Of a stretch of DNA of 59,509 bases, positions 38,931 to 48,085 are shown one piece after another; the stretch's first letter is position 1, and each line of letters starts with the position of its first letter. The notes under the pieces are model-generated. The model saw only the letters and a list, made by a program, of their open reading frames with translations. It was not told the DNA's origin and searched no databases. This DNA comes from Pseudomonadota bacterium (GTDB taxonomy: Bacteria; Desulfobacterota; Binatia; Bin18): assembly GCA_005804965.1 (NCBI GenBank), contig SYOC01000111.1, positions 1 through 59,509 on the forward strand. Reading direction: 5' to 3'. A program made the translations under genes and the position numbers.

Positions 38931-40985
38931 ATGGGTGTTATTGCATATCTCTCTCCCTATTTGGGGTTCATCGGCCTCGGCGTAGCGCTGATGATTTATC
39001 TTTCTGTCCAGAACCGTCCTGCTGGCGACGCCAAGATGCAAGAAATCGCCGGCTACATTTATGAAGGTTCGATGGCGTTCCTCAAACGCGAGTATCGCAT
39101 CTTAGCGATCTTTATGGTGGTGGTTTTCCTCTTACTGTCGTGGAAGATTGCTTGGCAAACTGGCCTTGCCTTTCTCAGCGGCGGGTTCTGTTCCGTGTTG
39201 GCTGGACTCTTTGGCATGCAGGCTGCCACCAAGGCGAACGTGCGGACGTCACAAGCGGCGAAGGAGCAAGGCGAAGGTGAAGCCTTACAAGTGGCCTTCG
39301 ACGGCGGTGCGGTCATGGGTCTCGCGGTGGCCAGCCTGGGCTTGATTGGCGTTGGCATTTTTCTCGGCCTGTATAACGACGTGGATACATCTCAATACAT
39401 CAGCGGCTTTGCCATGGGAGCCAGCTCCATTGCGCTGTTCGCCCGGGTGGGTGGCGGCATCTACACCAAAGCGGCGGACGTTGGCAGCGACCTCGTGGGC
39501 AAGGTCGAAGCTGGCATTCCTGAAGATGATCCGCGTAACCCTGGCGTTATTGCTGACAACGTCGGTGACAACGTGGGCGACGTGGCTGGGATGGGGGCCG
39601 ACCTTTTTGAATCCTACGTGGGTGCGATCATCGCCGCGCTGGCTATCGGTGCAACTCTGAGCGGCGATGCCTTCACGAACTTGGGCCAAAGCGATGTCAC
39701 CTCAAGCTATCTGCGCAATTCTCTCATGGCGCTGCCGCTGGATCTCGCTGCTATCGGCTTGCTGGCGTCTTTTCTCGGGATTGGCTCCATGCGAGTCCTG
39801 AAAAATGTCGGACCACAACTGGCATTGCGCTACGCGACCTATCTATCGGCAGCGTCCTTTCTCTTTCTCGCGCTCATTCTAGTGTGGGGGCTTGGCATTG
39901 CCCACTCTGTCTTTTGGGCCATCGCTTCTGGATGCGTCGTCGGTATTGGCATTGGCCGCATCACGGAATATTACACGTCGGCTGAGCCAGTGAATCGTGT
40001 CGCGAATGCCAGTAAAACTGGTGCCGCTACCAACATTATTCAGGGTATGGCGGTAGGGCTAGAAAGCTGCGCACTGCCGGTGCTCGCGATTTGTCTGTCG
40101 ATTTTCATCGCCAACTATGCAGCTGGTTTGTACGGGATCGGCATCGCCGGGATCGGCATGTTGGCCACGGTTGGCATCACTATGACTGTCGACGCTTATG
40201 GTCCGATTGCCGACAACGCTGGCGGTATCTCGGAAATGGCGGGCTTAGGGCCAGAAGTACGCAAGATTACCGACGGCTTGGACTCGCTCGGCAACACCAC
40301 TGCCGCGATTGGCAAAGGCTTCGCCATTGGCTCGGCAGCCTTAACCGCATTGGCCTTGTTTTCCGCTTTCACGCAGGCTGTCGATCAAGCGCGTCAGGCA
40401 GCCAAGCTCCCGCCGCTCTTGATTGTCGTGACTGATCCCTACGTTGTGATTGGGCTTTTCATCGGCGGCATTCTGCCCTTCTTCATCGCGGCGTTGACCA
40501 TGACCGCTGTGGGGCGTGCCGCGAGTAAGATGGTGGATGAGATTCGTCGCCAATTCCGCGAGATTCCCGGCCTCCTCGCTGGCGATCCGAACGCACGGCC
40601 AGATGCTGCTCGCTGCGTCGATATTTCTACTGCTGCCGCCTTAAAGGAAATGATTCTTCCAGGTGTGACCGCTGTCATCGCGCCGGTGATTGTCGGATGG
40701 ATTTTTGGTGCCGAGGCACTCGGTGGCATGCTCGCTGGAGCAACGGTCACTGGTGTATTGCTCGCGTTGTTCATGGCCAATTCTGGTGGGGTGTGGGACA
40801 ACGCCAAAAAAGCCATCGAGAAAGGCGAAGTGCCGGGCGAACACAAAGGCTCGGAGGCGCATCGCGCCGCAGTCGTAGGCGACACCGTTGGCGATCCCTT
40901 CAAAGATACCTCGGGTCCAGCCATGAACATCCTGATTAAGCTGATGTCCATCGTCGCGCTGGTGATTGCGCCGTTGCTGGCGTAG
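38931..40985 (+). CDS. hppA: Membrane pyrophosphatase, K+-dependent type
   Basis: 684-residue ion-pumping inorganic pyrophosphatase with about 16 helices. The start is the ATG at 38931, after AGAGGAGG. The pyrophosphate site is seen in [48 protein letters not shown] and in the later [19 protein letters not shown] and [22 protein letters not shown] blocks. At the cation-determining position it reads [10 protein letters not shown], with Ala in the place where K+-independent enzymes have Lys, so it belongs to the K+-dependent group. Whether it pumps H+, Na+ or both depends on a Glu in helix 6; Glu is present in LFESY. It energises the inner membrane from PPi. Confidence 0.92.
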   Translation: MGVIAYLSPYLGFIGLGVALMIYLSVQNRPAGDAKMQEIAGYIYEGSMAFLKREYRILAIFMVVVFLLLSWKIAWQTGLAFLSGGFCSVLAGLFGMQAATKANVRTSQAAKEQGEGEALQVAFDGGAVMGLAVASLGLIGVGIFLGLYNDVDTSQYISGFAMGASSIALFARVGGGIYTKAADVGSDLVGKVEAGIPEDDPRNPGVIADNVGDNVGDVAGMGADLFESYVGAIIAALAIGATLSGDAFTNLGQSDVTSSYLRNSLMALPLDLAAIGLLASFLGIGSMRVLKNVGPQLALRYATYLSAASFLFLALILVWGLGIAHSVFWAIASGCVVGIGIGRITEYYTSAEPVNRVANASKTGAATNIIQGMAVGLESCALPVLAICLSIFIANYAAGLYGIGIAGIGMLATVGITMTVDAYGPIADNAGGISEMAGLGPEVRKITDGLDSLGNTTAAIGKGFAIGSAALTALALFSAFTQAVDQARQAAKLPPLLIVVTDPYVVIGLFIGGILPFFIAALTMTAVGRAASKMVDEIRRQFREIPGLLAGDPNARPDAARCVDISTAAALKEMILPGVTAVIAPVIVGWIFGAEALGGMLAGATVTGVLLALFMANSGGVWDNAKKAIEKGEVPGEHKGSEAHRAAVVGDTVGDPFKDTSGPAMNILIKLMSIVALVIAPLLA

Positions 40986-40992
40986 CGCTCGG

Positions 40993-41220
40993 TTACGATT
41001 CGAACTCACCTCGGGGCACTCCGGATTGACGGATGATGGATTGGAGTGTCCCGATTCGCAATTCCGTGTGATCAGGAACCGGCACCGTAATTGTCGTACT
41101 GGAAAGCTGTTTCTGCATGACAATGTGACTACTGTGCCGACGTACCTCCACGAACCCGTGACGGGTAAGAATAGTGCAAACTTCTTTTCCGGAGAGGATG
41201 CGAAGCTTACCCAACCGCAA
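40993..41220 (-). CDS. hicA: HicA-family mRNA interferase toxin
   Basis: 75-residue double-stranded-RNA-binding-like toxin of the HicA/YcfA family. It has [34 protein letters not shown] with the active-site His in RRHSSHIVM, then [24 protein letters not shown], the standard end. The start is a TTG at 41220 inside the hicB gene (14-base overlap); a TTG at 41214 is also possible. It cleaves mRNA when free. It lies only 7 bases from the stop of hppA on the opposite strand. Confidence 0.88.
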   Translation of the reverse strand: MRLGKLRILSGKEVCTILTRHGFVEVRRHSSHIVMQKQLSSTTITVPVPDHTELRIGTLQSIIRQSGVPRGEFES

Positions 41221-41428
41221 TCTCCAATCGGGTCACATAGACTTCATCATGAAGCCGCTGCTGAATCTCCTCAGGAGAAGCGGCTGCAAAAAATAGCTCA
41301 AGCGCCTCTCGGAGATTTTCTCGGGCTTCCTCGATCGTGTCGCCTTGGCTGGCAATGTCGAGTTCTGGGCAAAGCGACACGTAACCGCCTTCCTCTCGCT
41401 CAATAATTGCCGTGAGCTGCTTTTTCAT
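41207..41428 (-). CDS. hicB: HicB-family antitoxin
   Basis: 73-residue antitoxin of the HicB type: KKQLTAIIEREEGGYVSLCPELDIASQGDTIEEARENLREALELFF, the degenerate RNase H-like fold that masks HicA. The Cys in SLCPELD is the usual family Cys. The C-terminal DNA-binding domain of longer HicB proteins is absent, as in many short HicB antitoxins. It precedes and overlaps hicA, the antitoxin-first order seen in many HicBA modules. About 150 bases without any gene separate it from mgtE. Confidence 0.88.
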   Translation of the reverse strand: MKKQLTAIIEREEGGYVSLCPELDIASQGDTIEEARENLREALELFFAAASPEEIQQRLHDEVYVTRLEIAVG

Positions 41429-41583
41429 GTTTTGACTCCATTTCGTTGATCATTCCGCCAGTCTGCTACGTTTGAGATGTACACATGCTCGCTCTAACCA
41501 CTCCCAGGCGCAAGGTGGCGACACTTCTCCATCCACAAGTACAACCCTGCTGAAGCAGCCTCGTCAAAAGTTCACGCCGCGAC

Positions 41584-42960
41584 TTACAGAAATCGCAGCA
41601 GGAGCGTCAAAATCCCCAGGAACGAGAGAAATCCGCAGATGTCCGTGCAGGCCGTGACAAAGACATTTGAGGCCACGGCTGGATCAACCCCCAACCGACG
41701 CATGGTAAACGGAATCATGCTACCGACAAAGGCCGCGATCAACAGATTGACGACCAGGGCCAGCGCGAGGACCATGCCAAGTAAAGCCTCGCCTTTCCAC
41801 AGATAGGCGACAAGACCTGCGGCACAGCCCAACGCGACGCCGTTTCCTAACGCGACGAGCAGCTCTTTGAGTAAGATGCGCTTGGTGTGGGCAAGGCTCA
41901 CTTCGCCCAGTGCGAGACCGCGCACAATGACGGTCAAGGTCTGAATGCCGGCGTTGCCACCTTGAGCGGCGACGATGGTCATGAAGGCGGCTGCGATGGC
42001 CACCGTGTGAATCGTCCCTTCAAAAAGAGCGATCACCGTGGCGCTCACCGTGGTCGTGAACAGGTTAAGCGCCAGCCAAGGCAGCCGTCGCCGGATGGAT
42101 CGCCCTGGAGAATCCAAGACGTCACCTTCTCCACCGAGACCTGCCAGTTTATAGATGTCCTCTGTTGCTTCTTCTTCCAATACATCGACCACATCGTCGA
42201 TAGTAATACGTCCTAAGAGCACCCCCTGAGGATCAATGACCGGGAGCGACACCAAGTCATATTTCTTGAAAAGCTGGGCGACTTGCTCTTGGTCGGTATC
42301 GACACGCGCCGCGATCACTTGTCGGTCCATGACATTTTCCACGTATTCGTCCGGGCGCGCGAGAATCAACTTGCGCAGCGGCAACACTCCAGTCAGGCGT
42401 CGTGCGTGGTCAACGATAAAGACGTTGTGAATGTCGGGCACCTCGTCGATATGGGTACGAATGATCTCGATGGCTTCGTTGACACGACACCCCTGCAATA
42501 CCTCGACATGCTCGGTCTGCATGATGCCGCCGGCAGTATCTGCCGGGTAGCGGAGCAATTGCTCCATCTCAGCGGACAGCTCGTCCGGCACTTGATCGAG
42601 CACAGCCCGCGCTTGTTCTTCCGACAGAGACCCCAGCAAATCCACCGCGTCATCCGAGTCGAGCCGCTCGACGAGATCACTCAGTACTGCATTCGAGAGA
42701 TCCTGCGTGAGCCACTCTTGAGTGAGCGGCGCGACGAGGCTCAGCACTTCAGAAGCAAGATCCGGGGCAAGAAAAGAGAAAATCTGCTGTTTGACTTCGG
42801 GTTCTTCGAGCGCATTGAGCAATTCGGCAATGTCGGCGGGATGCAAATCGACCAGACCAGCACGAACCTGCTCTTCTTGGCCTAGTTCGGCCAGCATGAG
42901 CAACGTTTCTAGTTGGATTTCCCGATTGGGCGTAAACGTGGCAGAGACTTCAGCATTCAT
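41584..42960 (-). CDS. mgtE: MgtE-type magnesium transporter
   Basis: 458-residue Mg2+ channel. The cytoplasmic N-domain of helical repeats is at about 20-140 (LLMLAELGQEEQVRAGLVDLHPADIAELLNALEEPE). The CBS pair is at about 145-270 (AGGIMQTEHVEVLQGCRVNEAIEIIRTHID and RLTGVLPLRKLILARPDEYVENVMDRQ). The plug helix and five transmembrane helices then include FMTIVAAQGGNAGIQTLTVIVRGLALGE with the channel's Gly-Gly-Asn-Ala region, and PAVASNVFVTACTDICGFLSFLG with the selectivity Asp. The start overlaps the end of the upstream glycosyltransferase gene by 4 bases (ATGA). Confidence 0.93.
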   Translation of the reverse strand: MNAEVSATFTPNREIQLETLLMLAELGQEEQVRAGLVDLHPADIAELLNALEEPEVKQQIFSFLAPDLASEVLSLVAPLTQEWLTQDLSNAVLSDLVERLDSDDAVDLLGSLSEEQARAVLDQVPDELSAEMEQLLRYPADTAGGIMQTEHVEVLQGCRVNEAIEIIRTHIDEVPDIHNVFIVDHARRLTGVLPLRKLILARPDEYVENVMDRQVIAARVDTDQEQVAQLFKKYDLVSLPVIDPQGVLLGRITIDDVVDVLEEEATEDIYKLAGLGGEGDVLDSPGRSIRRRLPWLALNLFTTTVSATVIALFEGTIHTVAIAAAFMTIVAAQGGNAGIQTLTVIVRGLALGEVSLAHTKRILLKELLVALGNGVALGCAAGLVAYLWKGEALLGMVLALALVVNLLIAAFVGSMIPFTMRRLGVDPAVASNVFVTACTDICGFLSFLGILTLLLRFL

Positions 42961-44729
42961 GGTGCGTCATCCTCCGCTTGACCGTCGGTATTCTCATTTT
43001 CCTGTGCTGCGATCTCGGGAATGTGGACACCTGCCGCCGCCGCGACGAGCACCAAGCGACGTTTTCCTTTTGGTCCAGTGCCTTCGCTGGTGTCCACCGC
43101 CTGCAAGTTGGCCACGTTTTGCGCGGCAATTTTCTGCCACACATCTTCCCACACGAGTAAAAAGAACGGTTGTTCTGGCGAGACTAGCGCTGCATCGTAA
43201 TGCGGAATGCGCCGCTGGGCATAGTACAATGCGCCGTTATCGAAAGCGTGGTGAAAAAAGAGCGGTGCATTCCCGACTGTTTGGGAGACGCGCAACATAA
43301 ACGGCTTGAACGTGCGTGCTTCTGCCACCAGTGGTTGAAACACGTTGTTGACGAGCAGAAACGTGCTGAAAGTGAACGCGATTAAGGCAGCAAAAAGCTG
43401 CCCCCAGGCTTGGTGCCGAAGGCTGGAGAGCAGCAGAATGGCAGCCGGGCCTACCACCCCAAACCACAGGACAAAGGCGAGGGGGTGTCGGGCGACGACA
43501 TCAGCGAAAAACGGCAAGTTGCTTTGATCCTTCGGATGTAGCAACGGACGAATAAGTGCCAGCACGTCGTAGTGCATAACCTGCCCAAGCACGACGAGCG
43601 CCGCTGCGGCGATGGTGAGAAAACCGAGAGCACCGCCGCCTCGCAACAACCAGAGTAAGGCTGGCGGCAGTTGCACAGCGCCGCGCCGCAGTTCCTGCCA
43701 CCATACACCTAAAAGTAGAGCCAGTGCCGGATACATCGGCAAAATATAGACCGTACGTTTGCCGCTGGCTGCGGAATAGAACAGAAACACCGTGGCCGCC
43801 CAGATGACAGGATAAGCAAGCTGTTGCTCGCGCCATGCGGCACGACGCTGATACAGGAAGACTGCTGCCGCTGGAAAAAAGAAACTCCATGGTGCCATGC
43901 CCAGCATCAGATTGGGGAGGAAATAGTAGAAAGCATGCTCGTGTCCGGCCCCGGCAGCATTGCTGGAGACGAAGCGCATGACGTTTTCTTTCATGATCTG
44001 TGTAGCGAAAAAATCAGACCCGCCTTGCCACAACGCGAGACCGTACCAGGCACCAGCCACCACGACGAACAGCGCAGCGCTGGACAGCAACGCGAAGCGC
44101 TTCAGAAAAGCCAAGTCCCTTTGCAGCACCAGAAAGACCACGATAGTGAGCCCGGGCAAGACGGCACCGACCGGACCTTTGGCTAACGTGGCGAAACCCA
44201 AAAGCAGGGCAAGCAGCCAGGATGCTCCACGGCTGGCCGTGCCTCGGCGGTATAGGGAATAAAAGAACAGAAAGGCCAGAACCATACAGACCGTGAGCGT
44301 CATATCGACCCGTGCCGTAGTGGCGGCCCGTATCCATTCAAAGCTGGTGGCCAATATCAGCGCGGCAATAAGGCCGGCTTCCACGCCCCACAAGGCACGT
44401 CCTGCCCCATAGGTCAGCAACACTCCGAGCACAGCTAACGCGGCAGAGGGGAAACGAATGGTGAACTCGCTCATCCCGCCATAGCCGAAGGAGACGAGCG
44501 TGCCGAGCCAATGGAACAACGGTGGCTTCGAGGGAATGATTTGGCCGTTACGGAGTGGAAGAATCCACTCTCCTGCAGTGTAGATTTCCCACACCACTGT
44601 GCCTTCGCGCGGTTCTCCCTTCGTGTAGAAGGGCAGTGTCCCCAGGCCCCACACATAGAGCACCACACAGAAGACAAAAATGAAGCCGCCGATTAGCCGA
44701 GGATGGGAGCGCCAAGAGTGCAAACGCAT
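42957..44729 (-). CDS. ArnT-like GT39/GT83-family glycosyltransferase (first copy)
   Basis: 590-residue integral membrane glycosyltransferase using a polyprenyl-phosphate sugar donor. It starts LIGGFIFVFCVVLYVWGLGTLPFYTKGEPREGTVVWEIYTAGEWILPLRNGQIIPSKPPLFHWLG. The acidic KGEPREG motif lies in the first periplasmic loop, and KPPLFHW is a family hallmark. About 12 helices follow, then the soluble C-terminal region (LYYAQRRIPHYDAALVSPEQPFFLLVWEDVW). The family includes ArnT (lipid A aminoarabinose) and protein O-mannosyltransferases. It overlaps mgtE and is 42 bases downstream of a paralogue. The acceptor is unknown. Confidence 0.85.
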   Translation of the reverse strand: MRLHSWRSHPRLIGGFIFVFCVVLYVWGLGTLPFYTKGEPREGTVVWEIYTAGEWILPLRNGQIIPSKPPLFHWLGTLVSFGYGGMSEFTIRFPSAALAVLGVLLTYGAGRALWGVEAGLIAALILATSFEWIRAATTARVDMTLTVCMVLAFLFFYSLYRRGTASRGASWLLALLLGFATLAKGPVGAVLPGLTIVVFLVLQRDLAFLKRFALLSSAALFVVVAGAWYGLALWQGGSDFFATQIMKENVMRFVSSNAAGAGHEHAFYYFLPNLMLGMAPWSFFFPAAAVFLYQRRAAWREQQLAYPVIWAATVFLFYSAASGKRTVYILPMYPALALLLGVWWQELRRGAVQLPPALLWLLRGGGALGFLTIAAAALVVLGQVMHYDVLALIRPLLHPKDQSNLPFFADVVARHPLAFVLWFGVVGPAAILLLSSLRHQAWGQLFAALIAFTFSTFLLVNNVFQPLVAEARTFKPFMLRVSQTVGNAPLFFHHAFDNGALYYAQRRIPHYDAALVSPEQPFFLLVWEDVWQKIAAQNVANLQAVDTSEGTGPKGKRRLVLVAAAAGVHIPEIAAQENENTDGQAEDDAP

Positions 44730-44771
44730 GGGTGTGTCATCAGACGACCGAGTAGGGTGCCTGTTCCCTGT

Positions 44772-46640
44772 TCATTGTACAGCAGCCGGCTGGTTGGCCG
44801 ACGGCGTAGCCTCCGCTTGCGGAGCAATGCTCGCTGGGGCTTCGGCAGGCGGCGGTGTTGCGGTCGCGGGTGGTGGGGCCTCCCCCGTTGAAGGCGGAGC
44901 AGTGGGGGCAGCTTCGGGTTGCGGCTGCCGTCCCGGCATCATCGCGGCCAGCACGAGACGATGCTTTTTGTCCGGGCCACGGCCTTCGCTGGTGACGAGA
45001 TGCTCAAGCCGACGATCCGTCGCAGAGACGACTCGCCAGTCTTCCTCCCGCATCAGGAGATACTGTGGCGTACCAGCTTGCCCATCCACAGCAAACTTCG
45101 CCAGATCACCATCGTACGAGGGGATATGGCGATTCGCGTAGAATGTCGCGCCGTAGTCATAGGCATTTTTGTAGAAAAACAGTGGTGCGTTTTTTACTGT
45201 TGAACGGATGCCCAACATAAAGAGTTTATAGGTTCGCTCCTCAGCCAGCAGGGGATGAAACAGCGCATTGGCGAAATAGAGCGACGACGATGTTACCACC
45301 ACCAGCGCGGCGAAGACCGACATCCACTGATTCTTGCGCAGGCCCCAGAGATACCAGCCTGTAGCAAAGGCGAGCATTGACAGCCACACGATCACCACCG
45401 GGAATTGGTTCTGCAAACTGTAGGCGACAATCGGCAAATTTGCTCGGTCGCGCGGGTGCAGCAACGGCGAGATGATATGATCCAAATCAAACCCAGCGCT
45501 GTGTGCAACTAAGAACAGAACAATGAGCGTGAAGATGGCGCAGGGAACAATAGCGTTGATGCGTGCCAGGCGCTTAGCAAAGACCGAAGAGACCGACTCT
45601 CCCTCGACCAGGGCATCCCACCACACGGCAAACAGCAACGCGAGCGGTGGATACAGTGGCAGCAGATAATTCGTGCGTTTGCCCGAGGCCAGGGTGAAGA
45701 AGATCAGGCCGGCCACGAACCACACGAGCAGATAGCGTAATTTAGGAGCCGCCAGCGCCTCCCGAGAGCGATAAAAGAAGTGGATGAGTGCTGGGAAGAA
45801 CAAACTCCAAGGAAACATGCTGACGAACAGCGCCGGGGCGTAGTAATACCATGCATGATCCCGGCTCGGCCCGCCTTGCTCGTTCTCGAAGAAGCGATAG
45901 AGGTTTTCGTTGAGAATTTGGTGGCGAAAAAATTCCCAGCCGGCTTGTTCGAGTGCCAGCGCGTACCACGACACCGCCACCACCAGGACGATGACCGTTC
46001 CTTCGAGCAACCGCATGTGGCGCACGAACCCAAGATCGCGAGAGATGACCAGAAACGTGAAGCTCACCAACCCCGGCAAGACGATGCCGAGTGGTCCCTT
46101 GGCTAACGTGGCAAGTCCAACGAAGAGATACAGCAAGTAGAGCGTCCGTCGCTGTGCGCCACGTTCCTCCCAAGCGCGAAAGAACATGAACCCGGCGGCC
46201 GTGAGGAAAAAGACCATGGCCATATCGCTGCGCGCGTACGTGGCCCAGCGCACCCATTCCGGCGACGTGGCCGTGACAAGTGCTGCCAGCAGACCTACAC
46301 GCCAATTCCAGAAGCGACGGCCAAAGAAAAAGATCATGAAGACACTCGCCGTCGAGAAGAACGCCGAGGGCGAGCGCACGGCGAACTCATTGGCTTTGCC
46401 GCTAATCAAAGCAATGAGTGCCCCGCACCAATGGAACAGAAGTGGTTTGAGTGGAATTTCCTCGCCGTTGCGCAGGGGGAGAATCCAGCCGCCACCGTTC
46501 ACCATCTCCCATACGATGAGGGCCTCTTTGGATTCCTCGTAGTTATAGAAAGGAATCTGGCCCAGCTCCCAGAAATAGAGCAGGAAACAAAGGAAGAAGA
46601 GGCCAGCAACCGTTTGCTGAGTCCGCTGCGGTTCATTCAT
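44772..46640 (-). CDS. ArnT-like GT39/GT83-family glycosyltransferase (second copy, Pro/Ala-rich tail)
   Basis: 622-residue paralogue of the downstream gene: LFFLCFLLYFWELGQIPFYNYEESKEALIVWEMVNGGGWILPLRNGEEIPLKPLLFHWCG repeats the same first-loop motif (here YEESKE) and KPLLFHW signature, with 12 or so helices. FANALFHPLLAEERTYKLF and GATFYANRHIPSYDGDLAKF match the other copy near its C-terminus. It differs by an extra tail of about 55 residues rich in Pro, Ala, Thr and Gln (PAEAPASIAPQAEATPSAN), probably flexible. The pair looks like a tandem duplication that diverged. The sequence gives no clue to the sugar. Confidence 0.85.
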   Translation of the reverse strand: MNEPQRTQQTVAGLFFLCFLLYFWELGQIPFYNYEESKEALIVWEMVNGGGWILPLRNGEEIPLKPLLFHWCGALIALISGKANEFAVRSPSAFFSTASVFMIFFFGRRFWNWRVGLLAALVTATSPEWVRWATYARSDMAMVFFLTAAGFMFFRAWEERGAQRRTLYLLYLFVGLATLAKGPLGIVLPGLVSFTFLVISRDLGFVRHMRLLEGTVIVLVVAVSWYALALEQAGWEFFRHQILNENLYRFFENEQGGPSRDHAWYYYAPALFVSMFPWSLFFPALIHFFYRSREALAAPKLRYLLVWFVAGLIFFTLASGKRTNYLLPLYPPLALLFAVWWDALVEGESVSSVFAKRLARINAIVPCAIFTLIVLFLVAHSAGFDLDHIISPLLHPRDRANLPIVAYSLQNQFPVVIVWLSMLAFATGWYLWGLRKNQWMSVFAALVVVTSSSLYFANALFHPLLAEERTYKLFMLGIRSTVKNAPLFFYKNAYDYGATFYANRHIPSYDGDLAKFAVDGQAGTPQYLLMREEDWRVVSATDRRLEHLVTSEGRGPDKKHRLVLAAMMPGRQPQPEAAPTAPPSTGEAPPPATATPPPAEAPASIAPQAEATPSANQPAAVQ

Positions 46641-46744
46641 GCTGCACCCCAGATCGTCGCACAGGCACTATCTGCTCGCCTGCTACCTGTCAAACCCCTG
46701 GGGTGAGTGAGGGTACGTGCCGTCTCATGCTAGAGTAAGCGCCT

Positions 46745-47053
46745 ATGGGAATCCGAGGCATCCTGCTCTGGGCAATGGTGACGGGGGTTGTGGGCGGAGG
46801 GATTGGCTCTCTGCTCGCCAATCGCGCTGCTACCGACGAGTCAGCGCAGGCGAGGCAAGAACGCGATGCCTGTGGCATACGTGAGCGTGAATTGCGTGGA
46901 CAGTTGGAAGAATCCCTCGCCGCGCAGGCGGCGCTGACGCAAGAGAAGCGCCAGCTCGAAGCAATATTCACTGCGCGGATCAAACGATTGGAAGAGATTG
47001 CGAACCAGCTAGTCTCAGAACAACACTTGCGTCGTGAGGGCAGAGGCGAATAG
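46745..47053 (+). CDS. Small membrane-anchored coiled-coil protein
   Basis: 102 residues. An N-terminal hydrophobic segment (GILLWAMVTGVVGGGIGSLLANRAA) with a Gly-rich helix is followed by a long charged helix with heptad character (QLEESLAAQAALTQEKRQLEAIFTARIKRLEEIANQL). It resembles a one-span membrane protein with a cytoplasmic or periplasmic coiled coil. No ribosome site is strong, and a dispersed repeat follows the stop. Function unknown. It is a plausible gene because the codon pattern and amphipathic structure are coherent. Confidence 0.6.
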   Translation: MGIRGILLWAMVTGVVGGGIGSLLANRAATDESAQARQERDACGIRERELRGQLEESLAAQAALTQEKRQLEAIFTARIKRLEEIANQLVSEQHLRREGRGE

Positions 47054-47090
47054 CCAAGCTGCATGCAGGCCAATGCCCACCGGACAGTGC

Positions 47091-47163
47091 GGGTGCATGA
47101 CGATTTCTTGGCAAAAGCCTTCTCAAACTCTCCCTGGATTCCCGCCTGCGCGGGACTGACGAC
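47091..47163 (-). repeat. Composite palindromic repeat, copy C (truncated)
   Basis: Reads GGTGCATGACGATTTCTTGGCAAAAGCCTTCTCAAACTCTCCCTGGATTCCCGCCTGCGCGGGACTGACG, the same order as the reverse complement of copy A. Only one hairpin module remains. Confidence 0.8.
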
Positions 47164-47171
47164 TCTGCCGC

Positions 47172-47438
47172 TTAGCGGGATTCTTCCCGACGCAAGATGC
47201 GATACTCCGACAGCAAGCGGCTCACGCGCTCTTGTTCCGAAGGATAACGCCGCGAGTGTAGGAAGAGGCGCACGAGTTCGTCTTCACCGGCTTCCTCTGC
47301 TGGTTGGAGCACCTTCATCAGCTCATCCACGAGGCTGGGAAACTTCTCGCTCGGGATGTAGTAGTGCGCCCAGCCAAATTCGCAATGGCGGTGTAGGATC
47401 TTCGCGATGGTTTTTTCGAGACTGTCTCGTCCCGCCAT
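47172..47438 (-). CDS. Small soluble protein of unknown function
   Basis: 88 residues from the ATG at 47438, which follows AAAAGGAGG; the ORF-track start at 47474 is dropped. The sequence MAGRDSLEKTIAKILHRHCEFGWAHYYIPSEKFPSLVDELMKVLQP, then LVRLFLHSRRYPSEQERVSRLLSEYRILR, is helical and charged with several His and Tyr. No family is recognised. It sits between two copies of the composite repeat (C and D), both within 90 bases, which suggests that the segment may have moved or been framed by repeat-mediated exchange. Confidence 0.65.
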   Translation of the reverse strand: MAGRDSLEKTIAKILHRHCEFGWAHYYIPSEKFPSLVDELMKVLQPAEEAGEDELVRLFLHSRRYPSEQERVSRLLSEYRILRREESR

Positions 47439-47522
47439 GGACGTGCTTCCTCCTTTTGCGTGAACCGTCGCCACCTTAGTAACTTAGGGAGAGGGAGTCA
47501 AGGCAAACGCCGTACGAGGCTT

Positions 47523-47656
47523 GTATGACGATTTCTTGGCAAAGGCCTTCGCAAACTCTTACTGGATTCCGGGTCTCGCAGTGCTCACCCGGAATGACGA
47601 GTGTCGCAGGGTCGTCATTCCCGCGCACGCGGGCATCCAGGATTTCGTTATGCACC
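47523..47656 (-). repeat. Composite palindromic repeat, copy D
   Basis: TATGACGATTTCTTGGCAAAGGCC opens the element; GATTTCGTTATGCAC closes it. It has two hairpins: TGGATTCCGGGTCTCGCAGTGCTCACCCGGAATGACG and GTCATTCCCGCGCACGCGGGCATCCAGG. It is colinear with the reverse complement of copy A across its whole length. Confidence 0.85.
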
Positions 47657-47698
47657 CAAGCCAGTCGGCAGCGTAGCCGGATGCCTCTACGCATCTTT

Positions 47699-48085
47699 TC
47701 ATCGCAGCCAGCCAGGGTTGCTGACGAGGAGCTTTTCTTTGACGGACGCGCGGACGTGGTCGAGCACTTGGGTGCGATACGCTCCGGCATCGGCACCGCC
47801 GCGACGAATACGTTCGCAGAGATCTTCCGTCCGTTGCCGCAACGCCTGCTTCAGGGCAGCACGCGACGGCGGTTGTTGTTCTACGTGCAGGAGGGCATTC
47901 AAACGCTCCCACTCGGCGGCAAGCTGCTCCTCTTCTTGATCGAGTTCGCGCATGACCGTGCGCAAGGCATTGGCGGCGACGCGACAATAAAACTGGCGCG
48001 AGCCGTCGAGGTGCGGCACAACCTCTTCATCAAGAAAGCGAGTCACGGCTTGCAGCAATTCTTCTCTACTGGGGCGGTCTTGCAT
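47699..48085 (-). CDS. DUF6285-like protein
   Basis: 128 residues from the ATG at 48085, which shares one base with the stop of the upstream phosphotransferase (TAATG). The ORF-track start 30 bases earlier lies in that gene. It begins QDRPSREELLQAVTRFLDEEVVPHLDGSRQFYCRVAANALRTVMREL, a pattern typical of DUF6285 proteins. Those are repeatedly found next to APH-like phosphotransferases in acyl-CoA clusters. The C-terminal half is helical with EQQPPSRAALKQALRQRTEDLCERIRRG. The function of the family is not known, and the coupling here supports a shared role with the kinase-like neighbour. Confidence 0.78.
   Translation of the reverse strand: MQDRPSREELLQAVTRFLDEEVVPHLDGSRQFYCRVAANALRTVMRELDQEEEQLAAEWERLNALLHVEQQPPSRAALKQALRQRTEDLCERIRRGGADAGAYRTQVLDHVRASVKEKLLVSNPGWLR

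Noticed and set aside
47063-47479. 138-codon plus-strand ORF
   Set aside because: It runs through repeat copy C and is antisense to the small gene at 47172-47438.
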